64,000 nucleotides of DNA from an uncultured Eubacteriales bacterium. Its GTDB lineage: Bacteria > Bacillota > Clostridia > Oscillospirales > CAG-272. Numbering within the stretch: position 1 is the first letter of the stretch; each line of letters starts with the position of its first letter. The notes under the pieces were generated by a model. That model was not told where the DNA came from, ran no database searches, and saw nothing but the letters and a program-made list of their open reading frames with translations. The position numbers were made by a program, and so were the translations under genes. Shown here piece by piece: positions 24,892 to 35,000 of the stretch. Where the stretch lies: NCBI GenBank assembly GCA_934393265.1, contig CAKRQL010000024.1, positions 118,304 through 182,303 on the forward strand. The letters are read 5' to 3'.

Positions 24892-26262
24892 ATGAGTAAC
24901 CGGGTAACGGAAAATACCACCGAAAAGCGTACACGCCCCACGTCTTATGTAATTCGTGCGGTGTCGCTTCTTCTGATTTTTTCGCTCCTTGCGCTGACCC
25001 TCACCGCCTGCTCACTCTACGATACAAGGACCTATACCAAGGAAGAGATACACGAAGCTGTCGAGACCTCGGAGGAGAAGAACTACTCCTACTCCGCGTC
25101 CTATTTCCGTCTCTGGCACTTCCCCGCTTTTTCCTCCGACAAGCTGAAAGCAATAGAGGCTACCGTGCGGCGCGACTACTATAAGCGCGACGAGCTGCCG
25201 GGTGCCTATGCCCTTGCAAAAACGGTCGCATCCCTGTTCCTCGATAATCTCTATGATAAAATAGACGTAACGAATCAGACCGAGGTGACCGACGCGCTGA
25301 TAACCGCCTATGTCGCCTCCCTCGGTGACAGATATGCGGTCTACCGCACCGCAGACGAATATGTCGAATACAACGACGATATGAGCGGACAGCTCGTCGG
25401 CATCGGGGTCGTTGTCCGCTGGGACAACATAGAGCATACGATGACCGTCGAGTCGGTGAATGCCGACTCCCCCGCCGAGGAGGCGGGCATACGCCCCGGC
25501 GATAAAATAATTAAAGTCGACGGCGCGGAGGTCTCCGGAATGGAGTACTCGGAGACGGTGGCGAAAATGCGCGGCGAGGTCGGAAGCACTGTTGAGCTCA
25601 CCCTCCTGCGCGGTGAAAACGAGCTCACCGTGACAGCAACAAGAAAGCAGATAACCGAAAACACGGTCACCTACAAGATAAACGAAGATCAGACGGCATA
25701 TATACGCATAACCGGCTTCAAGGCAAATACCGCCGATCAGTTCATCTCCGCGATAGACGCGGCGGAGGCGGCGGGGGTGCGCGGGATAGTCTTTGACCTG
25801 CGCTCGAACCTCGGCGGCTACCTCACCGCGGTTGTCAATATGCTCGATTACCTCGCCCCGGCAGGAACGCGCATAGTATCGTTCAGTAATTCCGACGAAA
25901 TATATTACGCGACAAGCGAGCACAGAATAAGCGTCCCGGTCACCGTCCTGTGCAACGGCTACACGGCGTCCGCCGCAGAGCTGTTCACCGCCGCGATACG
26001 CGACTGGGCGGATACGGGTATCCTCCGCGCAAGGATCGTCGGCGAGACAACCTATAAAAAAGGAATAATGCAGGCGTCGTATCCCTTCACCGACAACTCG
26101 GCGCTTACGCTTACGATAGCCTATTATAATCCCCCTTCGGGCGAGAACTACGACGGAGTCGGCATAACGCCGGACGAAATAGTTGAGCAGCCGGAGGACG
26201 CGACAGAGGACCTGCAGCTCCCCGTCGCATATACCGAGCTGAAAAAGCTCATGCTCGGATAA
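24892..26262 (+). CDS. S41 family C-terminal processing protease (lipoprotein or membrane-anchored)
   Basis: 456 residues. An N-terminal hydrophobic segment ends in LTACS, a plausible lipobox, so the protease acts outside the membrane. The PDZ domain is at about residues 165-250 (SPAEEAGIRPGDKIIKVDG). The S41 core has FDLRSNLGGYL, the catalytic serine in CNGYTASAAELFTAAI and the lysine in GETTYKKGIMQ, so the Ser-Lys dyad is intact. Family members (CtpA/CtpB) cut substrates from the C-terminus and in spore formers activate sigma-K signalling; which role applies here is not shown. It precedes greA and lysS on the same strand. Confidence 0.88.
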   Translation: MSNRVTENTTEKRTRPTSYVIRAVSLLLIFSLLALTLTACSLYDTRTYTKEEIHEAVETSEEKNYSYSASYFRLWHFPAFSSDKLKAIEATVRRDYYKRDELPGAYALAKTVASLFLDNLYDKIDVTNQTEVTDALITAYVASLGDRYAVYRTADEYVEYNDDMSGQLVGIGVVVRWDNIEHTMTVESVNADSPAEEAGIRPGDKIIKVDGAEVSGMEYSETVAKMRGEVGSTVELTLLRGENELTVTATRKQITENTVTYKINEDQTAYIRITGFKANTADQFISAIDAAEAAGVRGIVFDLRSNLGGYLTAVVNMLDYLAPAGTRIVSFSNSDEIYYATSEHRISVPVTVLCNGYTASAAELFTAAIRDWADTGILRARIVGETTYKKGIMQASYPFTDNSALTLTIAYYNPPSGENYDGVGITPDEIVEQPEDATEDLQLPVAYTELKKLMLG

Positions 26263-26331
26263 CACGGCTGCCGATAAGAAGCTGAATTTAATAAAAATTT
26301 CAAGATAAATACCACAGGGAGACAACAGAAA

Positions 26332-26811
26332 ATGGCAGAAATCAAGACCTACACCCCCCAGGGCTTCAAGGCCCTCCAGGATGAGCTCGACTACCTTGTA
26401 AATGTCAAAGTCGAGGAGAACAAAAAGGACATATCCACAGCCCGCGCGTTCGGAGACCTCTCCGAGAACAGCGAGTACGACGAGGCAAAGGCTGAGCAGG
26501 GTAAAATACATTCCCGCATTGCGGAGCTGCGCGAGATGATAGCGAACGCAAAGGTTGTCGACGAGTCTCAGATAGACGAGTCGAAGATAAGCGTCGGCTC
26601 CACCGTAAGGCTCTTCAATAAGGAGCGTAACGGCGAGTTTGTATATCACATAGTCGGCTCCTATGAGACCGACCCGAAAGCGGGCAAAATCTCCGATGAC
26701 TCCCCTCTCGGAAAGGCTATAATAGGCGCAAAGGAGGGCGACGATGTAGTCGTCGAGGGTGCGCGCGAGCAGCATATACACATAATATCCGTAACCCGCG
26801 CTAAGGAATAA
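26332..26811 (+). CDS. greA: Transcription elongation factor GreA
   Basis: Rescues backtracked RNA polymerase by stimulating transcript cleavage. 159 residues: an N-terminal coiled coil with the motif GDLSENSEYDEAKAEQGKI (the acidic tip carries the activity) and a C-terminal FKBP-like domain (YHIVGSYETDPKAGKISDDS, SPLGKAIIGAKEGD). Complete, with normal length. AGGGAG lies 11 bases before the ATG. It lies 69 bases downstream of the S41 protease. Confidence 0.95.
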   Translation: MAEIKTYTPQGFKALQDELDYLVNVKVEENKKDISTARAFGDLSENSEYDEAKAEQGKIHSRIAELREMIANAKVVDESQIDESKISVGSTVRLFNKERNGEFVYHIVGSYETDPKAGKISDDSPLGKAIIGAKEGDDVVVEGAREQHIHIISVTRAKE

Positions 26812-26884
26812 CCGACAGAAAACGGGCGGAACAGAAAGCCGCGCAAAACACCGCAAAAAAACGAAAGTAAAGGAAGATACCGAT

Positions 26885-28411
26885 ATGGCACAAGAGACAC
26901 CGCAGCAGAACCGGCAGACACCGAACAGCACGAGCGAGCTCGCGATCCGGCGCGAAAAGCTGAAAGCCCTGCGCGACGCCGGGTGCGACCCCTTTGAGAT
27001 AACGAAATACGACGTGACGGCATCCTCCGCCGGAATAATCCGCGACTTCACCCGCCTTGAGGGTGACCTCCCCGAGGGCTCTGAGCTCCCCGGAATGAAT
27101 GTGCGCGTCGCTGGCAGAATGGTGAGCCGCCGCATAATGGGAAAGGCGTCCTTTGCACACCTTCTCGATAACGACGGAAAAATACAGATATACGTCTCGC
27201 GCGACGACCTCGGAGACGAGAACTACGCCGCGTTCAAGAAGTGGGACGTCGGCGATATCGTCGGCTTTGAGGGGCATGTTTTCAGAACGAGGACCGGCGA
27301 GATTTCCATACACGCCACAGGGGCAACGCTCCTCGCGAAGTCCCTTCTTCCCCTTCCCGAGAAGTTCCACGGGCTTACGAATCTCGAGCAGAGATACAGA
27401 CAGAGATACGTTGACTTAATAGCGAATCCCGAGGTCAAGGACACCTTTGTAAAGCGCTCGAAAATTCTTTCCACAATACGCGAATACCTTGATGGCAAGG
27501 GCTTTATCGAGGTTGACACCCCGATACTCGTTCCTATCGAGATAGGAGCCTCTGCCCGCCCGTTCAAGACACATCACAATACGCTCGACATGGATATGTA
27601 TCTGCGTATCGAGACCGAGCTTTATCTTAAGCGCCTTATCGTCGGCGGCATGAACCGCGTCTACGAGGTCGGGCGTATATTCAGAAACGAGGGCATGGAC
27701 CAAAAGCACAACCCGGAATTTACCACGGTTGAGCTCTATCAGGCGTTCACCGACTATCACGGCATGATGGACCTTGTCGAGGAGCTGTATACCCTCCTTG
27801 CAAGGCGCGTCTGCGCCGACACTAAGATAACCTATCAGGGCAAGGAAATAGACCTCGGTCACTGGGAGCGTCTCACAATGAAGGAGGCGGTCAGAAGATA
27901 CTCCGGCGCAGATTACGACAGCTGGGCAGACGATGCCGCGGCGCGCGCGTGCGCAAAGGAGCTGAACGTCGAGGTGCCGGAGGGTGCGACCCGCGGAACC
28001 GTCCTTGCAGAGCTCTTTGACGCCTATGTCGAGGATAAGCTTATACAGCCGACCTTTATCTACGATTACCCGGTTGAGAATTCCCCGCTCGCAAAGCGCA
28101 AGCCGGGTGACCCGCTCTTTACCGAGAGGTTTGAGTACTTCATCAACTGCACCGAGTACGGCAACGCCTTCTCGGAGCTCAACGACCCGATAGACCAGTG
28201 CGAGAGATTTGAGCGTCAGGTAGCCGCAAAGCGCGCGGAGGAGCCGGAATGTAAAGCCGAGGTTGACTATGACTTTGTCACCGCGCTTGAGTACGGTATG
28301 CCGCCGACAGGCGGTCTCGGCTTCGGCGTCGACAGGCTTGTCATGCTCCTTACTGACTCGCCGTCGATACGCGACGTACTCCTCTTCCCCACAATGAAGC
28401 CGACGGAGTAA
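26885..28411 (+). CDS. lysS: Lysyl-tRNA synthetase (class II)
   Basis: Charges tRNA-Lys. 508 residues. An OB-fold anticodon-binding domain (VRVAGRMVSRRIMGKASFAH) precedes the class II core: motif 2 in YEVGRIFRNEGMDQKHNPEF and motif 3 in GLGFGVDRLVMLLTDSPSIR. All three class II motifs are intact. It follows greA by 73 bases, a widespread order in Bacillota. GGAAG lies before the ATG. No T-box leader is visible. Confidence 0.97.
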   Translation: MAQETPQQNRQTPNSTSELAIRREKLKALRDAGCDPFEITKYDVTASSAGIIRDFTRLEGDLPEGSELPGMNVRVAGRMVSRRIMGKASFAHLLDNDGKIQIYVSRDDLGDENYAAFKKWDVGDIVGFEGHVFRTRTGEISIHATGATLLAKSLLPLPEKFHGLTNLEQRYRQRYVDLIANPEVKDTFVKRSKILSTIREYLDGKGFIEVDTPILVPIEIGASARPFKTHHNTLDMDMYLRIETELYLKRLIVGGMNRVYEVGRIFRNEGMDQKHNPEFTTVELYQAFTDYHGMMDLVEELYTLLARRVCADTKITYQGKEIDLGHWERLTMKEAVRRYSGADYDSWADDAAARACAKELNVEVPEGATRGTVLAELFDAYVEDKLIQPTFIYDYPVENSPLAKRKPGDPLFTERFEYFINCTEYGNAFSELNDPIDQCERFERQVAAKRAEEPECKAEVDYDFVTALEYGMPPTGGLGFGVDRLVMLLTDSPSIRDVLLFPTMKPTE

Positions 28412-28451
28412 TTGCAGAAAAGGCATACATCATCACATAAATAAACATTAA

Positions 28452-28492
28452 GCGGCTGTCCGGTATTCCCGGGCAGCCGCCGTCTTTTGTTA
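28452..28492 (+). terminator. Terminator of the S41-greA-lysS operon
   Basis: GCGGCTG/CAGCCGC with an extended inner CCGG pairing (28452-28480) is followed by CGTCTTTTGTT. Confidence 0.8.
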
Positions 28493-28550
28493 TACTTTTT
28501 TCTTTAGGTCTTTGCTTCCGGCTTTTGCCGGCGTTGTCGCCTGTCGCCGA

Positions 28551-31394
28551 TTATCCTCTGTGCTTCTTTATGATAATCACGGACACGGTGCATACAACGA
28601 CAAGCACACCTACCGTGCAGGCAACGACTATAATCACCGTACGGTCAATACCGATACCGGTGCCGCCGTCGCCGCTTGCCGTGCGTATCTCCGCCTCGCC
28701 GCAGACGCCGCAGACGTGCCGCTCATATTTTCCGCTGCCGTATACCTGCCAGTCGCCGAAGGCGTGCTCCCCGTCCTTGCAGGTCTCTGCCGCATAGTCG
28801 ACGTCAACGGTATAGGTAACCGTCGATGCGCCGTTTGAAACGGTTACAGTCACCTGCCCTGCCCTTTTGGCTATGAGCTTTCCGTTCTCGTCTATCGTGG
28901 CTATTGACGGGTCGCTCGTCGTCCAGGTTAAATCTCCCTCGCCGTCGACCGTAAGTGTCAGACTGCCGTTAGCCCTGACGCTCACCTTATCGCTGCCGAC
29001 AATGGTTATCTCCCCTGCCGGAACAGGCGGCTTTTCTTTTGCATTTACGGTTATGATACAGGTGTCAGATGCGCCGCCGCAGGTCGCCGTAATTATAACC
29101 GTTCCCGCCTTGTGTGCCGTCACGTTTCCCTCACCGTCAACCGTTGCGACAGTGGTGTCGCCGGACGACCATGCTATATTTCCGCTCGCCGTGGCAGTGA
29201 GCTTCTTGGTTTCGCCCTCGTCAAGGCTTATTCTGTCCTCGCTTATAGAGACGACGTCAACCGAGGTCCTTGTAACCGTCACCGCGCAGGACGCCGTGGC
29301 AGTGCCGCAGGTCGCCGTAATTATAACCGTTCCCGCCTTGTGTGCCGTCACGTTTCCCTCAACGTCAACCGAGGCAACGGAGGGGTCGCTCGACGCCCAT
29401 GTGACGCTCCCGCTCGCGGTAGCGGTGAGCTTCCTTGTTCCGTTATCCGGGATTGTCACGTTTGTCTCGGAGAGCGAGACGCTGTCGGTGCTCCCGCCGG
29501 AGGAGGTGCCGTAGCCTATTTCGATGCTCGCGATATATACCGCGCCGGAGGTGTTCTTATAGTTTATCGAGAAGTATTTGTCCTTGCCGTCGAGCGTCCA
29601 AGTGATTGCGTCTCCGCTCGCACTGCTTGACTTTGTGCCGTGAGAGGTTCCGGTTTCGGGGCAGCCGTCCACCTGCCCGTAGGGGGTATTCGATGTCAGG
29701 AGCTCAAACTGTCTGTCGTCCGTCGCCTGATTGAGCCTTATCTTTATGGAGACGAGCCCGGCGGGGAGCGGAGTTGTATTGTAAATGTAATACGCCTCCT
29801 TGGTGCAGTTCATCTGCATGCAATCTTTTCTGCCGCCGTAGATATACGCCTCTCCCTCAATGCTCCCGCACACCCACTTATTGAAGTCGTAGCCGGTAGC
29901 CGACGGGAAGCTGTCGCGCGTCAGCGTAATGCTCGCCGCAGAGGCAGCCCTGACGGTTATTCCGTCGTAGATATAAGGTATGTCCCCGAGCTTACAGATA
30001 ACCGATGCGGTTCCCTCGGAGAGGGTCGCGCTGCCTGTCACGGAGTCGAGCCACAGGCAGTCTGCCACAGGTATCGTAGCCGTCGTGCCGTCGGTATAGG
30101 TCGCCGTAACGGTGAGCCCCGTCGGATCAAACCTGTCGCCCGCAGTATACGCGAGCTTTGTTGCCGTTCCGGTAACGGTAATCGAGCTCACCGCCTTTAC
30201 GCTCACGCCAACGGAGGCGCAGACAGACGCATCATCCGAGCTGTAAGCGGTTATCACGGCAGAGCCGGCAGCCCTTGCCGTAACGACGCCCGCGCCGCTC
30301 ACGGTGACTATATCCTCGTTGCTCGATCTCCAGAGAACGGTTGATGTCGCGCCGAGGGGGGCGACAGACGCACTGAGCGTCGCGCTCTGACCGGGGACGA
30401 GTTCGACGTAATCCGGAGTAAGCTTTATTGATGTAGCCGGAGCTCCGGTATAATTTCCGTACTTGTTCACCACGCTGACAAGCGCGTCATTGTACGACTT
30501 GCCGTCATGGCAGAATATCTTCTCCGCGTACTCGGGGTGGTCGATAAAGGGGTTTCTGTTGCCCTGTATCGCATAGACCTCCTCATTGCGGCGTATCTCC
30601 TCCTCCGTCGGCGGCTCCTCAAGGTGCCACTTCATAAGGGTGGATATCTTTCCTATGGTCTTGCAGTGTCCGTTCGAGTCAACGAAGGTAAGACCGTTCT
30701 CGTCGCCCCAGCGCACCTGCATGTACATGAGTATTCTTGCGGTAGCCCCGCGATAGCCCTCTCCGGGATAGAAAAACGTAGAGTTGGTATAGCAGAGGTT
30801 GCCGTAAGAGATAGAGCCCGCCTGCTTCGCTATATTTGAGGTGGTAGTCGCTATCTCGTCGTAGCTCTTGCTGCCACGGGACGAATTGAGGGTTGCCTCC
30901 GTTGGGCGGAGGTGATGTCCGTCAGATCCCGGGCCGGTCTTTGCCGGGAAGGCTCTTCCGCTGTCCTTCGGCCATACGTGCTCGCGGTTGGTTGTTCCGG
31001 ATGTGGAGCCGAAGCCGCTGAAGGATACCGAGGTACCTGTATAGAACCAGATTATGTTTCCGCTCTTGTCCGGGTCGGCATCCGCTATCTTATACACGCC
31101 GGCGAGCGAGGTTTTACCGCTGCCGTCATAGGATGTGTATGTCTTATGCGTGCTTTTCAGGAGCTCCGCAAGCTGTGCGCGGAACGCATTTCCCTTCAGC
31201 GTCGTATTAAGCCCGGAGTAGTAGCTCCCGGCGCCGTTACTGTTCCGCTCCGTCCCGGCGAAGTCCGTATTCCCGGGGCGGGAAAGCGCCTCTGCCGCGT
31301 ATGTACCGACGGACAGCGCCGCCGACAGAACGAAGACGAAAAGCAGCAGCAGTGCCGCCCTCCATCGCAGTCTTTGTGTTTTTGTGGTTCCCAT
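28551..31394 (-). CDS. Membrane-anchored endonuclease I family nuclease with Ig-like repeats
   Basis: 947 residues with an N-terminal signal segment. Residues ~55-310 form an Endonuclease_1 domain: the catalytic region TTNREHVWPKDSGR and the metal site SDGHHLRPTEATLNSSRGS are intact. Then come a BIG2 domain (SIKLTPDYVELVPGQSATLS), a bacterial Ig-like domain (YTAGDRFDPTGLTVTATYTD), a lectin/jelly-roll-like segment (IEGEAYIYGGRK) and three more BIG2 domains, ending with a transmembrane helix and IIKKHRG. The enzyme should face outside, tethered to the membrane, with the Ig domains spanning the wall. Likely role, inferred: degradation of extracellular DNA or RNA for nutrients, or biofilm remodelling. 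Two neighbouring BIG2 repeats share a 58-base identical stretch. Confidence 0.8.
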   Translation of the reverse strand: MGTTKTQRLRWRAALLLLFVFVLSAALSVGTYAAEALSRPGNTDFAGTERNSNGAGSYYSGLNTTLKGNAFRAQLAELLKSTHKTYTSYDGSGKTSLAGVYKIADADPDKSGNIIWFYTGTSVSFSGFGSTSGTTNREHVWPKDSGRAFPAKTGPGSDGHHLRPTEATLNSSRGSKSYDEIATTTSNIAKQAGSISYGNLCYTNSTFFYPGEGYRGATARILMYMQVRWGDENGLTFVDSNGHCKTIGKISTLMKWHLEEPPTEEEIRRNEEVYAIQGNRNPFIDHPEYAEKIFCHDGKSYNDALVSVVNKYGNYTGAPATSIKLTPDYVELVPGQSATLSASVAPLGATSTVLWRSSNEDIVTVSGAGVVTARAAGSAVITAYSSDDASVCASVGVSVKAVSSITVTGTATKLAYTAGDRFDPTGLTVTATYTDGTTATIPVADCLWLDSVTGSATLSEGTASVICKLGDIPYIYDGITVRAASAASITLTRDSFPSATGYDFNKWVCGSIEGEAYIYGGRKDCMQMNCTKEAYYIYNTTPLPAGLVSIKIRLNQATDDRQFELLTSNTPYGQVDGCPETGTSHGTKSSSASGDAITWTLDGKDKYFSINYKNTSGAVYIASIEIGYGTSSGGSTDSVSLSETNVTIPDNGTRKLTATASGSVTWASSDPSVASVDVEGNVTAHKAGTVIITATCGTATASCAVTVTRTSVDVVSISEDRISLDEGETKKLTATASGNIAWSSGDTTVATVDGEGNVTAHKAGTVIITATCGGASDTCIITVNAKEKPPVPAGEITIVGSDKVSVRANGSLTLTVDGEGDLTWTTSDPSIATIDENGKLIAKRAGQVTVTVSNGASTVTYTVDVDYAAETCKDGEHAFGDWQVYGSGKYERHVCGVCGEAEIRTASGDGGTGIGIDRTVIIVVACTVGVLVVVCTVSVIIIKKHRG

Positions 31395-31447
31395 TATACC
31401 GTATCTCCAATATTTTTATTTATGATAAAGCAGTACAGTCTCATTTC

Positions 31448-31476
31448 ATTATACTCCCGTACACGCAATAAGTCAA
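31448..31476 (-). promoter_or_regulatory. Promoter of the anchored endonuclease gene
   Basis: TTGACT (31471-31476) and TATAAT (31448-31453) on the minus strand are 17 bases apart, with a short AT-rich leader and GGAGA before the ATG. Confidence 0.8.
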
Positions 31477-31487
31477 GGTAAAGCGCA

Positions 31488-31539
31488 AAAATAAAAGCGG
31501 GTGCCGGGGCGCGCACAAACGCGCCACGTAAGCACCCGC
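31488..31539 (-). terminator. Terminator of the 76-residue protein gene
   Basis: GCGGGTGC (31532-31539) pairs with GCACCCGC (31497-31504), with an inner GGCGCG/CGCGCC hairpin, followed by TTTTATTTTT on the minus strand. Confidence 0.8.
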
Positions 31540-31553
31540 CGGAGCCGGGATAT

Positions 31554-31784
31554 TCAGTTCTCCGCTGCCCAGCGCTCGGCTGTCGCCTTTGACATTCTCT
31601 TTATCTCCTCGGTCGGATGAACGGAAGCCTCTCCGCCGTTTGTATAGAGGAAATACGATCCGTCCGGAGTGACGTAGAGGGTCTCCTCATATCCCGCCGG
31701 GTCGCCGAAATATCCGGATGTAACCTTCTTTACGACACTCGCCGTATCGGTATCGTAAATTTTCTTTGCTATCGTCTTTTTCAT
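31554..31784 (-). CDS. Small hypothetical protein (76 residues)
   Basis: I chose the ATG at 31784 because AAGGAGA precedes it; a longer frame to 31922 runs over the promoter. The protein starts MKKTIAKKIYDTDTA and contains GYFGDPAGYEETLYVTPDGS and YFLYTNGGEAS, then a helical end (TAERWAAEN). It has no signal peptide and no membrane segment. The pattern (xIYDTDTA ... ETLYVTPDG.YFLY.GG) is one I associate with small proteins of clostridial mobile elements, but that is memory, not evidence here. It has its own promoter and terminator, so it is a real gene. Function unknown. Confidence 0.7.
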   Translation of the reverse strand: MKKTIAKKIYDTDTASVVKKVTSGYFGDPAGYEETLYVTPDGSYFLYTNGGEASVHPTEEIKRMSKATAERWAAEN

Positions 31785-31826
31785 ATACTTTTCTCCTTTA
31801 CGCAAAATGGATGGCTGCCCACGGCT

Positions 31827-31855
31827 ATTATACACCGTAACGCGCCGATTGTAAA
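31827..31855 (-). promoter_or_regulatory. Promoter of the 76-residue protein gene
   Basis: TTTACA (31850-31855) and TATAAT (31827-31832) on the minus strand are 17 bases apart. Confidence 0.75.
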
Positions 31856-31939
31856 CACCCCCGGATAAAAATTTTCCGCCGGAATATCGGCAAAATCCGC
31901 CAAAATCTGCGGCAAAATTCATACACGCCCCCGGGGGGA

Positions 31940-31970
31940 GGGCTCTGCAAAACGCAGAGCCCCGTTTTTT
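31940..31970 (+). terminator. Orphan plus-strand terminator
   Basis: GGGCTCTGC / GCAGAGCCC (9-bp stem, 5-base loop) is followed by CG and TTTTTT on the plus strand. No plus-strand gene ends here: both neighbours are on the minus strand. It may stop antisense transcription or end a small RNA. Confidence 0.6.
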
Positions 31971-31980
31971 GTTCTGTGCG

Positions 31981-32033
31981 TCGCCCCATAAAGCTTTTCG
32001 GTGCTTTTTCGTTATGCACCGTATATGGGGCGA
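31981..32033. other. Large nested hairpin after the FN3-like lipoprotein gene
   Basis: TCGCCCCATA / TATGGGGCGA (10 bp) encloses CGGTGC / GCACCG (6 bp). It starts five bases after the stop codon of the 32038-35295 gene. No U-tract follows on either strand, so it is more likely a 3'-end stability or processing element than a terminator. Confidence 0.5.
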
Positions 32034-32037
32034 AGGC

Positions 32038-35000
32038 TTAAGACTTCTTTACGGTCGCTTCAACTTCCGCCGAGGATATTATCGTCGTCCCGTTTCCGCG
32101 GGCAACGAGCTTTATTCTTACCGTCCCGACGGTCTTGTAGTCGTAATCGGGGATTGTGTAGGTCGAATTCTTCAGCTCTATCTTCTCGCCGTAGCCCGCA
32201 CCGTCAATGTCTATCCAGAGGTCGTATCCGACGGCGTTTTCCGTGCGGCTCCAGCTGATCATTCCGTCGCGGCTTATCGTGATGTTTGTAACATCGGCTA
32301 CCGAGAGAAGAATTATCTGCGTCGACGCATTGCCGCCCGCGGGGAGAGAGTCTACAAGGTAGTTCCCCTCGCTGTCAAATACAGAGCCCTTAGCGGTTAC
32401 CGAGCAGACGAACACGCCGGTCGTGCCCGGGCACTTTCTGAACTCAGTTGCGAGCGACTGGTCGCTGAACGCCTGTGCGCCGCCGCCTATCGTATAAGCG
32501 TATGCGGACGCGCCGGCGACCTCACTCTTCAGTCTTATTATTATCTCGCCGTTCAAGTCGTATTGGTCCTCGGAATAGCCTATCGTAAATTCCGGAGTTG
32601 CGAGACGGACGGTGTGCTGTACCGTCTCCCACGCGAAGGAGGAAACGGTAACGCCGGTAGAGGCTGTGCCGGAGTTTCCTACCGCGATTATCTGTACACG
32701 GTAGTCCCTGTTCGGCAGGGTGAAGCCGGGATTGAATATATAGGTATCTCCGGATACGTGATATGCGTTCTGCATTATCTCGCCGTCAACGATGACGGTG
32801 TAGCTCTCCGCGCCGGCGACGCTGTGCCACTGGTATCCGTTACCCACCTTTGAAACGCTGGGTTTTTCTATTTTATACGCCTTTGACGCATCGGTGACTA
32901 CCGAGTATTCGCTCGTCACGTACTTCTCGCCGTCTCCTATCGCGCGTATCTGCACCTCGTATGAGTTGCCGCCCTCCATAGCGAGCCGCTCGATAGCCAT
33001 CGTAAGGCTCGTTGCGCGACCGAGGACCGTGCCTGTGCTGTCTACTATCTCGTATGTAGGCGAGAACTCGGAGACGTTGAGATTGTCCGGAGCCGTCCAC
33101 GTGAGGTTGTCACGGTCAAATCTCACCGCCGTCGGCTGTGCGAGCTTCATAAAGAGGACCGTGCCGCTCGGAAGCGAATTCATATAGTACTCTGTCCTGT
33201 CATTATTGAAGGAGTTGCACTGCGCGACGACATAGACCGTCGTACCCTGCTCCGTTATTCTGTTAAGGACGTTCGCCTGTCCGCTTACGGTCATTGCGTT
33301 GTTGACGTCGTTATCAAAGACTATCTGATAGGTTGTCGCCTTTGTATTTGCCTCTGTCGCAAATTTCAGAACGCCGTAGTCGGTATTCATGTCTATTCTT
33401 ATATCCGTCGGGCTGGCGATACGGTATACACGGATACCGGCGGTGTAGTTCGACGCAAGGGTGGTCGAGCCGTTGCCGTTCGCGCACACGTTCACGACGG
33501 CAGAGCCCTCGCGGATTGCGTTATCGAGATTGAATGTGGTATCGGCGGAGGTGTTCGCAATTCCGCCGACGGTGACGGTATAACCGGCAGCACCGACTAT
33601 CTGCGAGTATGTGAAGCCGAAGCCGTCTATGTCAAGGTCCGTCGGCATCGCAAGGACGGTTATCTCAAAGGAGAGAGAGTCCGCGGTGAGTGAATCGAGC
33701 CATACATAGGTCTTCTCGCCTACCGTCTCCGGCTGCTTTCCGATAGCCTGTATGCTGTAATTGATACGGACCTCTGCCATCTGGTCCTGACCGACGACGT
33801 CGGTGACGCGGAAGGTGCTCTTCGCGCTGACATTCGGGTTCGAGCCGTTCTTGTAGTAGCGGTAGCCGACCGCGCCGGAGACCGGAATAAGGTTCACTGT
33901 AAATCCGTTTGCAAGTCTGTCCGCGACGGAGACTATACCGCCATTTTTCTGAAGCGTCGGAGGCGCAAGCCTCGTTACAACGACAGGGGAGGAATATGAC
34001 GAGTCTGACATCGTGTCGTCCGTCTGATCAGCATTCGCCTTTATTGATACGGTGTATTCACCTGCGAGCGGGAAGGCATAGGAGAGCGAGCGGGCAGAGC
34101 TGACAAGCGGTATCTCCTCTGTATTTCCGTCGGGGGAGGCTATCTTTGCGGTATAGCCGTCAGCACCCGTTACCGCGTCCCATGTTATGTTGTTTTTCGC
34201 CTCGCCGTCCGGCTGGAGCGCGTTGTTCCAGACTATCTTCGGAGACGCGAGCAGACACACGGTTATAGGGGATGACCACGAGGAGAAATATGCGGTGTCG
34301 GTGCTCTGCGGGAGGACCTGTATCTCAGTGGGGTTGCCCGCAACGAGCTTTGTGTAGCGGCGGTCATTTGCCGGGAAGGTCGCGGAGAGCTCCGTGCCGT
34401 TGACCTTTATCTTATACGAGGATGCGTCCGGCACCTCGTCCCATATAACGATACCATCCTTGACCTCAACGCGGCTTACCGTCTCAAGATATACAAATCT
34501 CTTCTCCTCGCTCGCCTGTCCGTCAAAGGAGGAGGAATGGTTTCCTATCGCGCGCACCGAGACGGTGAAATTCTCGGTCCCGGCATTGTAGGTGTACCTT
34601 GTGCCCTTGAAGAGCTCGTCAGTAACCTCGCCGTTGATGGTTATCTCATAGCCGAGAGCCCCGGATATCGACTGCCATCTTATTGCGTCTCCGTCATAGA
34701 CAAGCTTCTGCGTGTCTATTCTGCCGAGGCGGTTGACGGTCTTTGTCGTCCACATCGAGTAGTAGGACGCACTCGTGCCGACGGGGCGGACCTTTACGGT
34801 ATTCTGCCCCTCCGGGAGGTCATTATAGAAAGTGTTAGCCGTCTTTACAGCCGCGCCGGAGCCGATAACGACGAGATACCCGCTCGCATTCTCGACGGGG
34901 TCCCATGACAGCTCGCCGCTGTCGGAGACTCGGAGCTCGGTTATCTTCGGCATCATGGTGAAGTTCTGCTCGGTCGCCTCCTCGCCCTTCTTGTTTATGG

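Noticed and set aside
29041..29440. Repeated DNA as a CRISPR array
   Set aside because: The repeats are coding BIG2 modules with a 228-base period and no short regular spacers.
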